Positions 34,474-43,913 of a stretch of 64,000 bases of DNA are shown here, piece by piece; the first letter of the stretch is position 1, and every line of letters begins with the position of its first letter. The position numbers and the translations under genes are program-made. Origin of the DNA: Bacteroidales bacterium (GTDB lineage: Bacteria > Bacteroidota > Bacteroidia > Bacteroidales > Tenuifilaceae); contig JAQVYY010000013.1 in assembly GCA_028708425.1 (NCBI GenBank), forward strand, positions 1-64,000, read 5' to 3'. The notes under the pieces were generated by a model. That model searched no databases and was not told the DNA's origin. It saw only the letters and a program-made list of their open reading frames with translations.

Positions 34474-34857
34474 TGTACCCTCATTTTCAAAAAAACATAA
34501 GATGTAAATTTACACCCTAAAATCATAATTAACAAATACAAAAAAAGGGAAACACTAAAGTAACCCGCATTATTCATCAAACTTATTAAATTGAAAGCAA
34601 ATGCGGGTTTTCCCAACTTAGTCGAGCCTATTTTCGGGAAACAAAATTGGCTGTGAGACCTAGTTGCTGTGGCAGGCAGCAATTATTCGGATGAATAATT
34701 GAGGCTAAGCAAACAACCCCTAATGCCCAAAATTGGAAACACTGCGGTAGAACAAGGAAAGGTTAACTGGAAAAGAATTGGGAACAACGCGCAAAGCGCT
34801 CTGATTTTTTAAGCTCAAATTACTATCTTTATCACTTTACTAATATAAATAGGTATA
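34474..34857. other. 384-nt divergent intergenic stretch with repeat copy 3
   Basis: Holds full repeat copy 3 (34561-34708). Downstream, between 34709 and 34857, a TATCTTTA (about 34823-34830) could be a weak -7 element for the helicase gene. No other gene or structure seen. Confidence 0.5.
34561..34708 (-). repeat. three-hairpin intergenic repeat, copy 3 (full)
   Basis: Full copy in reverse orientation (C-B-A on the plus strand): TAACCCGCATTATTCATC at the left, AATTATTCGGATGAATAATT at the right. Module B is partly degenerate (CTATTTTCGGGAAACAAAATT). It lies between divergently transcribed genes. Confidence 0.85.
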
Positions 34858-37800
34858 ATGTCGCAGCTAGTAGTTTACAAAGCATCCGCTGGGTCGGGCA
34901 AAACTTTTAGGCTTGCAGCCGAATATATAAAGCAACTGATTACCAACCCCGAGAGCTACAAATCGATACTTGCGGTAACCTTTACCAATAAGGCCACTGC
35001 CGAGATGAAGGGTCGTATTCTTGATGAGCTATTCGACCTATCGAACGGCAAGCTAACCAACATGGGCAAAACCATAGCTCAGGATTTAAACCTTCCCGAT
35101 AAGGTGGTTGGCGCTAGGGCGAAGCAGGCACTTTCGCTAATTCTTCACGATTACAGCCGATTCTCTATTAGCACCATCGACAGCTTTGTGCAACGTGTAA
35201 TACAATCGTTGCTGTGGGAAATTGGCGAACAGGGCGGTGTTGATATTGAGCTTGATAACCAGCCTGTGCTTGAACATGCAGCGGATAACCTACTGGATTC
35301 GGCATCGGAAGTTGACGAGCTGCTTAAATGGCTCTCGAGAATGGGCTATGCCCTACTGGACGAAGGAAAAAGTTGGGATGTGAGGCACAAGCTAATTGAG
35401 CTGGGTAAACAGCTATTCTCCGAAAAGTTTAGGCTGATGAGCCGTGAGGATATTGAGAAGTTCACCGATAAGGAGAGGGTAAACCATCTAAAAAACGAGC
35501 TTCAAAAGCTGGTTAACGAAACCGTTTCTGAAATTAATACTACGGCACAATACGCTTACAATAAGCTTAATACGCAACAAATAGAGGCCAAATCATTTGC
35601 ATATGGCAACAGCGGTGTAATGGGCTTTTTTAATAAATGTGTAAATCTTGATAGCGAGTGGAGCGAACTTCCCCTACCCGATGGCAAAAGGGTTATAGAT
35701 GCTCTCGATGACCCCACAGGGGAAAATTGGGTGGCTAAAAAAACACGGGAAAACGATGCACTTTTTGCACCCCTTCAGCTAATTGTGCAACAGGTGCTGC
35801 ATCCAACATTGGTTACGTTAAGCGATATCATAACAAGTAAAAATGCACGCTACATATCGGCAAAACTAATTTTAAAAAATCTTGAAAACCTTGCGCTTAT
35901 TGGCGATTTATGGAGTAAAGTTCGGGAGCTATCGCGCAACGAGGGTTTCCTGCTATTAAGCGATAGCGGGCATTTGCTGCGCGAATTTGTTAACGATTCG
36001 GATGCGCCATTTGTTTACGAAAAGATTGGCACCCGCTACGATGTGTTTATGATTGATGAATTTCAGGATACATCGGAAGTGCAATGGCATAACTTTAAAC
36101 CGCTGATTGAAAATAGCCTTTCGCAAGATTTTTTCAGCATGATTGTGGGCGATGTAAAGCAGTCGATTTACCGTTGGCGCAACGGCGACTGGAAAATTTT
36201 GGCTACCGAGGTAGAAAAAGATTTTGCGCACTACGGTATTCGTGAAATTCCGTTGCTGCAAAACTGGCGGAGCTTACCCAACATCATAGAGTTTAACAAC
36301 CGTTTTTTTGCTGATATAAAAGATTTAACCATTGCGCAAATTGATGGTAAAATACCCGATAACGAGGCGCTATCGGATTATCTTAAGGAACAGATTAACC
36401 AAGCGTATAAAGATGTTGCTCAAAAGGTTGCAAAAAAATCGACCGAAAATAAGGGGTACGTTAAAATCAATATATTTGAACGCGAGAAAAATGAGGACTG
36501 CGATGAGAAGTTATCGTTGGACATCCCTCAGCTAATTCAAGAAACAAGAAAGCAGCACAACCTAAACGATATTGCAATTCTGGTGCGAAATAAAAAAGAC
36601 GGCCAAAAAATTGCCAATATGCTGCTCGAGCATAACCGAACCGAACCCGACCAGAGTAAACAGATTGCATTCGTAAGCCAAGAGGGCTTGCAGCTTAAAG
36701 CTTCGCTTGTGGTTCGATTGGTAATTGCTGCGTTTAGGCTTGTTCACGACTCAAACAACGATGTTGCCCGACGGGTGCTATCCAAAGAGCTGATTACCCT
36801 AAAAAAGATGGAAACCGATAGCTGGCATAAATATTTCCAAGCTTCATACATCGAGTCGGAGGTGGAATGGCTTAGCCAGCAAATTACTCGACCCCTACAG
36901 GAAGTTTACGAGGCAATTGCCCTAAGGTATAGCCTGTTTACTGTTGAAGGTGAGCTGGCTCATCTTGCCGAGCTTCATGAGCATATCATATCCCATAGCC
37001 TTAAGGGCGGAAGCGATGTAAGCCGTTTCTTACAGTGGTGGGACGAAAACAACGAAAAATTATCGCTGTCGGTTCCCGACTCAACCAATGCAGTCTCTAT
37101 TTTAACCATTCATAAATCAAAAGGGCTGCAATTTTCGGTGGTAATTATACCCTATGCAAACTGGGATTTTAGGCCAAAAATGCTTACCCCTTTGCTATGG
37201 GTTAAAACGAACGAAACCCCCTTTAACATACTTCCTAAGTATCCCATTCAGGCCACCAAGATAGCATCAAAAAGCCTGTTTGCCCACGAAATATTTGAGG
37301 AGGAGATGAAAGAGGTTGTGGACAACATCAACCTGCTATACGTGGCGTTTACCCGTGCCAAAGAGGAGCTGCACATATTTACCCCCACTAAAACAGAAAA
37401 GAACCCTAGCGACAAGGTAACATCGGTTGCTAAGCTGATAAAAGCCGTGGTGCCGAATATGGCATTGCAAACCCAACCCAATGATTCCGAACAGGATAAA
37501 GTATATTTTAGTGGCGAAGCAAGCCAAAGTAAGGAGGATGCAAAAACAGAAACCGATACAAATAAATGGGTAATGGACTCGTACCCAGTTGGCAGCAACT
37601 TTAGAAGTGTTAAAATGAAAATAGAGTCGGAAGAATTCTTCTTGTCGAGCCCTGGCATCAGAACAGCACCATTGGAGCACGGGAAAATAATGCACGAACT
37701 ATTCTCGAATATCCATACCGTAAATGATGTTGACAAAGCTATTCGCCAAGCAGAGGTTGACGGGATATTTGACAAGAATATGTCGGCCAATTTAGCCCAT

Positions 37801-38088
37801 AAAATAAAGACGCTACTCAATGAGGCACCCTTTAACGACTGGTTTTCGGACTCGTGGGATATAAAAACAGAAAAATCGATACTAACCCCAAGCGGGCGTT
37901 CCTATCGGCCCGATAGGGTTATTAGCCATGGAACAAAAACCATTGTTATCGACTTTAAATTTGGTACCCAAATACCGCAGCACGCTAAGCAGGTAAGGCA
38001 ATATATTGCCCTACTCGAACTTATGAACTACAGTAATATTGAGGGTTTTTTGTGGTATGTTGATAGTAATACAGTGGTAAAGGTTTAA
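34858..38088 (+). CDS. AddA/RecB-like helicase-nuclease
   Basis: 1076-aa UvrD-family superfamily 1 helicase with a C-terminal PD-(D/E)XK nuclease. Walker A is KASAGSGKTFRLA (residues 8-20); motif II is DEFQDTSEVQW; later helicase motifs include SIYRWRNGD and LTIHKSKGLQFSVVI; VAFTRAKEEL is motif VI. The nuclease reads YRPDRVI then VIDFKFG and QVRQYIALLE. This is the AddA type used for resecting double-strand breaks. The usual AddB partner is not next to it. It is flanked on both sides by copies of the intergenic repeat. Confidence 0.9.
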   Translation: MSQLVVYKASAGSGKTFRLAAEYIKQLITNPESYKSILAVTFTNKATAEMKGRILDELFDLSNGKLTNMGKTIAQDLNLPDKVVGARAKQALSLILHDYSRFSISTIDSFVQRVIQSLLWEIGEQGGVDIELDNQPVLEHAADNLLDSASEVDELLKWLSRMGYALLDEGKSWDVRHKLIELGKQLFSEKFRLMSREDIEKFTDKERVNHLKNELQKLVNETVSEINTTAQYAYNKLNTQQIEAKSFAYGNSGVMGFFNKCVNLDSEWSELPLPDGKRVIDALDDPTGENWVAKKTRENDALFAPLQLIVQQVLHPTLVTLSDIITSKNARYISAKLILKNLENLALIGDLWSKVRELSRNEGFLLLSDSGHLLREFVNDSDAPFVYEKIGTRYDVFMIDEFQDTSEVQWHNFKPLIENSLSQDFFSMIVGDVKQSIYRWRNGDWKILATEVEKDFAHYGIREIPLLQNWRSLPNIIEFNNRFFADIKDLTIAQIDGKIPDNEALSDYLKEQINQAYKDVAQKVAKKSTENKGYVKINIFEREKNEDCDEKLSLDIPQLIQETRKQHNLNDIAILVRNKKDGQKIANMLLEHNRTEPDQSKQIAFVSQEGLQLKASLVVRLVIAAFRLVHDSNNDVARRVLSKELITLKKMETDSWHKYFQASYIESEVEWLSQQITRPLQEVYEAIALRYSLFTVEGELAHLAELHEHIISHSLKGGSDVSRFLQWWDENNEKLSLSVPDSTNAVSILTIHKSKGLQFSVVIIPYANWDFRPKMLTPLLWVKTNETPFNILPKYPIQATKIASKSLFAHEIFEEEMKEVVDNINLLYVAFTRAKEELHIFTPTKTEKNPSDKVTSVAKLIKAVVPNMALQTQPNDSEQDKVYFSGEASQSKEDAKTETDTNKWVMDSYPVGSNFRSVKMKIESEEFFLSSPGIRTAPLEHGKIMHELFSNIHTVNDVDKAIRQAEVDGIFDKNMSANLAHKIKTLLNEAPFNDWFSDSWDIKTEKSILTPSGRSYRPDRVISHGTKTIVIDFKFGTQIPQHAKQVRQYIALLELMNYSNIEGFLWYVDSNTVVKV

Positions 38089-38107
38089 AAACTTTAAAAT
38101 ACCCCAT

Positions 38108-38258
38108 TAGCTCGCATTATTCATCAAACTTGTAAAAGATGAATGCAAATGCGGGTTACCCCAACCTAGTTGAGCCCAATTATGGGTAGCAAAATTGGCT
38201 GTAAGACAAAGTTGCTGTGGGAGACCCCCAATTATTCGTTCAAATAATTTGGGGTTAA
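38108..38258 (-). repeat. three-hairpin intergenic repeat, copy 4 (full)
   Basis: Full reverse-orientation copy from TAGCTCGCATTATTCATC to GGGGTTAA. It lies between the helicase gene and the TlpA-like gene, which are in tandem. Confidence 0.87.
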
Positions 38259-38304
38259 ATCAAAAAAAACACCTATTTTGCGCAAAATTTTAAAATAGAT
38301 AGAT

Positions 38305-39690
38305 ATGAAAAGAGCTATAATTTGCATTTTCGCGCTAGCGGCGTTAGCTTCGTGCAATAACTTAAAGAAAGAAGCGGTACTAAGCGGTACCACAGCGAAT
38401 TTCGAAAACCCGTACGGCCTGCTTTCCACAAAAGGCATTACCGATACCGTTTGGTTAAACGAAGACGGTAGTTTTTATGAAACAATTAGCATCACAAGGC
38501 CAACATACTACACAATACGGTTCGATAGGGCTAGATATACGCTATACCTAATGCCTGGTGCTGATATTAGCCTTACCCTTGATGCCAAGGAGCCCTTAGT
38601 AAACCCATTTACCGAAGGTAAACTTGCTGCTCATAGTACGCTAATTTTTAAGATAAATCAAGAGTTTCGCAGCCTAACACGCGATTTCAGAAATCTATAC
38701 AGCCTGCCTTCCGACTTGTTTGCCAGTAAGCTGGACTCAGCTGAAGCAGCAATGGCTACTTTAATAGATGATTCTGAAGAAACCGACAACGTGTTTAACT
38801 CGCTTGAAAAAGCTAGGCTAAAGTATAGATTTGCTGGCGTAAAATACGACTACCCGCTGTACAATGCTATGATTACGCAAACCGAAGCTGATATCGACCC
38901 CAGCTACTACTCTTTTATTGATGATATTGACCTTAGCAACCAGGAGCATATATCGATAAGCGAATACACCGACCTCGTGCAAAAGCACCTAAACCGATTG
39001 TTTCAGGATATACTAGCCAAAGATGAGAACCGAGGAAAATCGGAATTTGAACACAGCATAATTTTCTCCGAACTTGTCGACTCAATTATCACACACATCG
39101 AACTCGGTGACTACATTAAATCATCAGAAACATCGGAAACCATAAAATGGTCGAGCTTTGAAGTTGCTGAAAATGTTGCTAAACATTTCATTGCCAACGC
39201 ACAAACTAAGGTTTACGCTGACAAGGTTAAAAACGAGCTAGCCAAAAGGATGCTGCTAGCCCCTGGCAAACCAGCACCAGGCTTTACCCTAACCGGAATT
39301 GATGGGAAAGAATACTCGCTAAGCGACTTTAAGGGCAAGCTTCTTTATATCGATTTTTGGGCTACCTGGTGCAGCCCCTGCAGAGCAGAAATACCCCATC
39401 TGATTAAATTAAAAGAAGCCTACGCCAATAAGGAGATTAGCATTATTGGTATCTCGCTTGATGATGACAAGGCTGCCTGGGAAAAAATGGTTACCGAAAC
39501 ACCTCTTACAGGAATTCAGCTTCATGCCGAAAAAGCATGGCAATCGGATGTGGCTAAAAATTACCAAATATATGGTATTCCAACCTTTGTTCTAATTGAT
39601 GCCGAAGGCAATATAATTGAGTATCCAGCCTCCAGGCCATCGCAAACCGAAACAACGCTGCTAATTGATAAGCACTTAAAGCAGCTATAA
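38305..39690 (+). CDS. TlpA-like thiol-disulfide oxidoreductase lipoprotein
   Basis: 461-aa lipoprotein. The signal MKRAIICIFALAALASC has a LASC lipobox. An N-terminal beta-rich region (about 25-100) of the DUF4369 kind is followed by a helical stretch (about 105-320) and a C-terminal AhpC/TSA/thioredoxin domain with the redox pair C356/C359 in WATWCSPCRAEIPHL and cis-Pro loop YGIPTFVLI. It would reduce disulfides in periplasmic proteins or help cytochrome maturation; the partner is unknown. A terminator follows. Confidence 0.92.
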   Translation: MKRAIICIFALAALASCNNLKKEAVLSGTTANFENPYGLLSTKGITDTVWLNEDGSFYETISITRPTYYTIRFDRARYTLYLMPGADISLTLDAKEPLVNPFTEGKLAAHSTLIFKINQEFRSLTRDFRNLYSLPSDLFASKLDSAEAAMATLIDDSEETDNVFNSLEKARLKYRFAGVKYDYPLYNAMITQTEADIDPSYYSFIDDIDLSNQEHISISEYTDLVQKHLNRLFQDILAKDENRGKSEFEHSIIFSELVDSIITHIELGDYIKSSETSETIKWSSFEVAENVAKHFIANAQTKVYADKVKNELAKRMLLAPGKPAPGFTLTGIDGKEYSLSDFKGKLLYIDFWATWCSPCRAEIPHLIKLKEAYANKEISIIGISLDDDKAAWEKMVTETPLTGIQLHAEKAWQSDVAKNYQIYGIPTFVLIDAEGNIIEYPASRPSQTETTLLIDKHLKQL

Positions 39691-39708
39691 ACCATAATTT
39701 AGCTTCAG

Positions 39709-39743
39709 AAAGAGGGATGGCATTTTGCTTATCCCTCTTTTTT
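39709..39743 (+). terminator. intrinsic terminator of the TlpA-like gene
   Basis: AAAGAGGGAT (39709-39718) pairs with ATCCCTCTTT (39731-39740), followed by further T, 19 nt after the stop. Confidence 0.8.
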
Positions 39744-39780
39744 GGTTTAAAAAACACACCCTACCTTTCTCATTTCGCCC

Positions 39781-39929
39781 TAACCCGCATTATTTACAAA
39801 ATTTGTAAAAGATGAATGCAAATGCGGGTTGCCCCAACATGGTCGAGCCCAATTTTGGGCAACAAAATGGGTTGTGAGACCTAGTTGCTGTATGAGACCC
39901 CAATTATTCAGATGAATAATTGGGGTTAA
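39781..39929 (-). repeat. three-hairpin intergenic repeat, copy 5 (full)
   Basis: Full reverse-orientation copy from TAACCCGCATTATTTAC to TTGGGGTTAA, between the convergent TlpA-like and purC genes and 40 nt after a good terminator. Confidence 0.87.
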
Positions 39930-39956
39930 ATTATTTCGTTACAAAAAGCTAAGAAG

Positions 39957-40925
39957 CTATACCATCAACATATTCCTTTGCAATGAGTTAAGCACGTTAT
40001 TTTCAATACGTTCCATTATGTTTTTAGTAGATTGCTTCTCAAATTTTTCGCCACTAATGCGCTCGTAAAGCTCAATATAGCGCTCGCTTATGCTTTTAAC
40101 TATTTCGGTAGTCATCTCGGGAATTGGCTGTCCGGGTTCGCCTTTAAAACCATTCTCCATAAGCCATTCGCGAACAAACTCTTTAGAAAGCTGGTGCTGA
40201 GCCTCGCCCCTACTAAACCTTTCCTGATATCCATCGAGATAAAAGTAACGGGACGAATCGGGAGTGTGCACCTCGTCAATCAAATATATCTCGTTATCCT
40301 TTTTGCCAAACTCGTACTTTGTATCAACAAGTATTAACCCACGCTCGTTTGCCATTTTTGAGCCGTGCTCAAAAAGTTTAAGCGAGTAATCCTCGAGTTT
40401 AGCGTAGTCCTCCTCATCTACAAGCCCTTGCCTGATTATCTCCTCGGCAGAAATATTTTCATCGTGTGCTCCCTGCTCGGCTTTAGTTGTTGGAGTGATT
40501 ATAGGATTCTCAAAAGCCTGATGTTCCTTCATACCGTCGGGAATTGGAACGCCACATATTTCACGGGCTCCGTTCTTATATTCGCGCCATGCGCTTCCGG
40601 TTAAGTAGCCCCGAACAATCATTTCAACAGGGAATGGCTCGCATTTATGCCCAATGGTTACCATTGGATCCGGGGAGTCGATTTTCCAATTGGGAACGAT
40701 ATGGCTGGTGGCATCGAGAAATTTTGAAGCAATCTGATTTAGAACCTGCCCCTTGTATGGAATACCTTCGGGAAGAATTACATCAAAAGCTGAAATCCTA
40801 TCGGATACAACCATAACCAGCACATCGGTTGACAATGAATACACATCGCGAACCTTACCCTTATAAACCCCTGTCTGCTCAGGAAACCTGTAATTAGTAC
40901 TTACAATTGCTTTATCCATAGCCAT
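39957..40925 (-). CDS. purC: phosphoribosylaminoimidazole-succinocarboxamide synthase
   Basis: SAICAR synthetase of purine biosynthesis: joins CAIR and aspartate with ATP. The 322-aa protein is the longer form of the family. Recognisable blocks are GKVRDVYSL (phosphate contacts), [31 protein letters not shown] and LVDTKYEFG, with [14 protein letters not shown] completing the active site. A second Met at codon 3 could also be the start. It begins one base after the PhoH stop, so the two are co-transcribed. Confidence 0.96.
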   Translation of the reverse strand: MAMDKAIVSTNYRFPEQTGVYKGKVRDVYSLSTDVLVMVVSDRISAFDVILPEGIPYKGQVLNQIASKFLDATSHIVPNWKIDSPDPMVTIGHKCEPFPVEMIVRGYLTGSAWREYKNGAREICGVPIPDGMKEHQAFENPIITPTTKAEQGAHDENISAEEIIRQGLVDEEDYAKLEDYSLKLFEHGSKMANERGLILVDTKYEFGKKDNEIYLIDEVHTPDSSRYFYLDGYQERFSRGEAQHQLSKEFVREWLMENGFKGEPGQPIPEMTTEIVKSISERYIELYERISGEKFEKQSTKNIMERIENNVLNSLQRNMLMV

Positions 40926-41906
40926 TTATTTATTATTTTTTGTATCGCTATCAAAATCACTCTTATTATGTTTTTCGAAAGCATGGACAATATATTTTAC
41001 CAGCCTGTGTCGGATTATATCTCTTGAATCGAAGTAAGTAATTGATAAGCCAGGAACATCTTTCAATAATTTTAGCGTTGGAACTAATCCCGAATCCTCG
41101 CTTTTAGGCAGGTCGATTTGAGTAATATCACCCGTTACAATAAACTTTGCGTTGTTTCCCATACGGGTTAAAAACATCTTCATCTGGTTTATGCTCGTAT
41201 TCTGTGCCTCATCTAGAATAACAAATGCATTATCGAGCGTGCGCCCCCTCATGTAAGCCAGCGGGGCAAGCTGCACAATCCCTTCCTCCATATAGTCGTT
41301 AAGCTTTCTAGCAGGAATCATATCATTCAAAGCATCATAAAGCGGCTGTAAATACGGATCGAGCTTTTCTTTCAAATCGCCAGGCAAAAAACCTAAACGT
41401 TCACCAGCCTCTACCGCAGGTCGGGTTAGAATAATTCTTTTTACCTCCTTATTCTTCAGAGCCCTTACCGCCAATGCTATTGCCGTGTATGTTTTTCCTG
41501 AACCTGCTGGGCCGATTGCAAATAGCAGGTCGTTTTCTTGTGATTTTTCTACAAAGATACGCTGATTTACTGTTCGTGCCTTAATAATACGCCCGCTGTT
41601 TCCATATACAAGGGTATCATTATAGTCCTCCTCGGCAATTGATATGGAGCCATCCGTTTCATTTAAAAAATCCAGCACATTTTCCTCGGTCAGCTTATTA
41701 TATCGTCGGTAAAAATCTATCATTTGATGAATCTTATCTTCGAGTACCTGAATCTCTTTCTCTTCGCCTAGAACCTTAATCTCATCACCCCGGGCAATAA
41801 GCTTAAGCTTTGGAAAATGTGATGTAATTAAGTTGAAGTTTGAGTTGTTCACTCCGTATAGAGCAAGATGGTCAATACCTTCAATAAGGATATGTCTTTT
41901 GTTCAT
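40926..41906 (-). CDS. PhoH-like ATPase
   Basis: 326-aa PhoH-family NTPase. An N-terminal KH-like region (about 1-65) precedes the ATPase domain with Walker A IGPAGSGKTYTA (131-142), RPAVEAGERLGFLPGDL and Walker B FVILDEAQNTS. PhoL/PhoH members are linked with ribosome maturation and RNA processing, often beside ybeY. Here the neighbour is purC, one base downstream. ATP hydrolysis is well supported; the RNA substrate is not known. Confidence 0.93.
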   Translation of the reverse strand: MNKRHILIEGIDHLALYGVNNSNFNLITSHFPKLKLIARGDEIKVLGEEKEIQVLEDKIHQMIDFYRRYNKLTEENVLDFLNETDGSISIAEEDYNDTLVYGNSGRIIKARTVNQRIFVEKSQENDLLFAIGPAGSGKTYTAIALAVRALKNKEVKRIILTRPAVEAGERLGFLPGDLKEKLDPYLQPLYDALNDMIPARKLNDYMEEGIVQLAPLAYMRGRTLDNAFVILDEAQNTSINQMKMFLTRMGNNAKFIVTGDITQIDLPKSEDSGLVPTLKLLKDVPGLSITYFDSRDIIRHRLVKYIVHAFEKHNKSDFDSDTKNNK

Positions 41907-42076
41907 TCAGTTTAATTTCCTAAATTATTTTTTTCGTTTTTGATGTTCTACAAAAGTAGTAAAAAACTTATAATCTAAGCCCAACAATAAGCTCATTAGA
42001 ACGTTAATAAACAATTCGGCCGTAAAATAGCGCTATTGTCGCAATATTTACCCTCTTATCTTTTTACTAGTATACT

Positions 42077-42129
42077 TTAACCCGCATTTGCGCTCATCTT
42101 TTACAAATTTGATGAATAATGCGGGTTAA
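42077..42129 (+). repeat. solo module C of the repeat family (copy 6)
   Basis: TTAACCCGCATT at the left is the exact reverse complement of AATGCGGGTTAA at the right, with the inner partial arm CTCATC/GATGA. Modules A and B are missing. Confidence 0.8.
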
Positions 42130-42224
42130 AAGGTGCGGTCTTTAAGAATTCTTACAGGTGTCCGGTTAATATTTATAGATTCCTCCCTACGGTCGGAATG
42201 ACAGGGCGTTGAGTTGTATTTGGG

Positions 42225-42271
42225 AGGGGAGGGCTTGGCTAGCGGCGAAGCCGCTAGCCAAGCCCTCCCCT
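42225..42271. repeat. 22-bp perfect GC-rich inverted repeat, 3-nt loop
   Basis: Arms 42225-42246 and 42250-42271 are exact reverse complements around GAA. The stem includes GGCTTGGCTAGCGGC. There is no T tract on the plus strand; a TTTTTA follows when read on the minus strand. It could terminate transcription leaving the PhoH side or be a mobile palindrome. Confidence 0.65.
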
Positions 42272-42446
42272 AAAAACTAAACATTTGTCATTGACAAAGC
42301 CATTTCTATTTTCAACGGTTTTGCCGAACATACGTTTCGGAGCGAAACGCAGTGAAGCGAAGAATCTATAATGTTTAACTTTGTTTTTACCGGACAATAG
42401 TGAATTCTTATAATTAAAGAGTAGAATATTTCGATAAGTGGTTATA

Positions 42447-42454
42447 ACTTTGTA
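42447..42454 (+). promoter_or_regulatory. candidate -7 element for the DUF3078-mscL unit
   Basis: TAACTTTG fits TAnnTTTG and lies 31 nt before the ATG at 42486. No TTG was found at the usual spacing. Confidence 0.35.
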
Positions 42455-42485
42455 CAATTAATAATAACAAAACCATAAATTTATA

Positions 42486-43427
42486 ATGAGAACGAAATTT
42501 ACATTCATCGCTACTTTGGTACTATGTATTTTTAGCAGTTCAGCAATTTCACAGGTAACCGAGGCTGAAAAGGTTTTATTAAAACAAAATGCAGATTCGC
42601 TATCAGGCTGGAAAACTGGCGGTATAGCGGGAGTTAACGTTGCTCAAACCGCACTTGCTAACTGGGCAGCGGGTGGCGAAGGTTCATTCGCCGTTAATGG
42701 AGTTTTTAGCCTTTTTGCCAACTACAAGAAAGGTAACCTATCGTGGGACAACTCTTTTGACCTAGGTTATGGAGTGTTGAAACAGGAGGATTCAGAATTT
42801 AGAAAAACTGATGACAAGATTGACATCCTTTCAAAATTTGGTCGCAAGGCATACAATAACCTCTACTATGCTGGTCTTTTTAACTTTAAGTCGCAAATGA
42901 CACAGGGTTACAATTACAATGCCGATGGAACCAAAGATGTAATATCGAATGCATTCGCTCCGGCCTACATAATTGCAGCTATTGGTATTGACTATAAGCC
43001 CAATGACTATTTCAGCATGTTTGCTGCACCAATAACCGGTAAAATGACCATAGTAAACGATGAGCGTTTCTATAGTGTGGGTGCATTTGGAGTAGAAGAA
43101 GGAGAAAAGACCCTGAATGAGTTTGGGGGATATGTAAGGTTTATTTTTTCAAAAGGTGATTTTACGCAAGACTTTTTAAAGAACATTTCTATCACCTCAA
43201 AACTTGACCTTTTCTCAAACTACCTAGAAAAACCACAAAATATTGTTGTTAACTGGGAAAATATAGTTGCTTTTAAAGTTAATAAGTATATGAATATTAA
43301 CCTTAACACTCACCTAATTTACGACGACAAGATTGATATTGCTAAAGAGGTTGACGGTGTAGTTGAATCATTCCCGCGTGTTCAATTTAAAGAGATATTT
43401 GGTTTAGGCGTATCATTTAAATTTTAA
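42486..43427 (+). CDS. DUF3078 outer-membrane-type protein
   Basis: 313-aa secreted protein with a signal peptide (about residues 1-22, FIATLVLCIFSSSAISQ). The mature part is rich in alternating hydrophobic/aromatic strands and ends in FGLGVSFKF, a terminal aromatic typical of outer-membrane beta barrels. GWKTGGIAGVNVAQTALANW near the N terminus is characteristic of DUF3078 in Bacteroidota. Function unknown. mscL starts 3 nt after its stop. Confidence 0.85.
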   Translation: MRTKFTFIATLVLCIFSSSAISQVTEAEKVLLKQNADSLSGWKTGGIAGVNVAQTALANWAAGGEGSFAVNGVFSLFANYKKGNLSWDNSFDLGYGVLKQEDSEFRKTDDKIDILSKFGRKAYNNLYYAGLFNFKSQMTQGYNYNADGTKDVISNAFAPAYIIAAIGIDYKPNDYFSMFAAPITGKMTIVNDERFYSVGAFGVEEGEKTLNEFGGYVRFIFSKGDFTQDFLKNISITSKLDLFSNYLEKPQNIVVNWENIVAFKVNKYMNINLNTHLIYDDKIDIAKEVDGVVESFPRVQFKEIFGLGVSFKF

Positions 43428-43430
43428 ATA

Positions 43431-43850
43431 ATGGGAGTAGTTAAAGAGTTTAAAACGTTTGCCATTAAGGGTAGCGTCGTCGACATGGCGGTAGGTATCA
43501 TTATTGGAGCAGGCTTTGGTAAAATTGTAACCTCCATGGTTAACGATGTTATTATGCCTCCAATAGGCTTGCTGATTGGTGGGGTTGACTTTAAGGATTT
43601 AAAAGTTGTGCTACAAAAAGCCACAGAAACAGCCCCTGCGGTAACACTTAATTACGGTAGTTTTATTCAGGTTGTTTTCGATTTTTTGATTGTGTCCATT
43701 GCAGTATTTATGCTAGTTAAGGCGCTAAATATAGCCAAAGCCAAGAGAAAGAAGGAGGAGGCTCCCGTTGCCCCCGATCCCGCTCCTGAACCTGTACCAA
43801 CAAAAGAAGAGATTTTACTTACCGAGATAAGGGATTTATTAAAAAAATAA
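43431..43850 (+). CDS. mscL: large-conductance mechanosensitive channel
   Basis: 139-aa MscL, which opens under membrane tension to release solutes during hypo-osmotic shock. The N-terminal amphipathic helix and first membrane helix are clear ([20 protein letters not shown]), followed by the periplasmic loop and second helix ([19 protein letters not shown]). The C-terminal charged helix contains a Pro-rich insert ([13 protein letters not shown]) before TEIRDLLKK. It shares a message with the DUF3078 gene and ends at a strong terminator. Confidence 0.96.
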   Translation: MGVVKEFKTFAIKGSVVDMAVGIIIGAGFGKIVTSMVNDVIMPPIGLLIGGVDFKDLKVVLQKATETAPAVTLNYGSFIQVVFDFLIVSIAVFMLVKALNIAKAKRKKEEAPVAPDPAPEPVPTKEEILLTEIRDLLKK

Positions 43851-43862
43851 TTATCTATAACC

Positions 43863-43896
43863 ACAAAAAAACCAGCGCGTTGCGCTGGTTTTTTGT
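43863..43896. terminator. bidirectional intrinsic terminator
   Basis: AACCAGCGC and GCGCTGGTT around GTT, with seven A on the left and six T on the right. It serves both mscL (+) and the acyl-CoA dehydrogenase gene (-), which converge here. Confidence 0.9.
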
Positions 43897-43913
43897 TGTA
43901 TTGCTGTATGATT

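Larger units (their letters stand above)
41907..42485. other. 579-nt intergenic stretch rich in repeats
   Basis: Contains solo module C (42077-42129), a 22-bp GC-rich hairpin (42225-42271) and a small hairpin CGTTTCG-GAG-CGAAACG (42333-42349) followed by CAGTGAAGCGAAGAATCT. A -7-like TAACTTTG (42447-42454) precedes the DUF3078 gene. A 67-codon minus-strand frame through it is composed of these repeats and is not accepted as a gene. Confidence 0.6.

Noticed and set aside
37248-37820. 190-codon frame antisense to the helicase-nuclease gene
   Set aside because: It lies wholly inside a well-supported gene on the other strand and shows no domain; a shadow frame.
41907-42076. Possible RNA gene upstream of phoH
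   Set aside because: No conserved fold, promoter with terminator, or tRNA-like sequence could be made out.
42254-42457. 67-codon minus-strand frame
   Set aside because: It is built from the GC-rich hairpin and other repeat phrases in a divergent intergenic region; frames of this kind arise from repeats.
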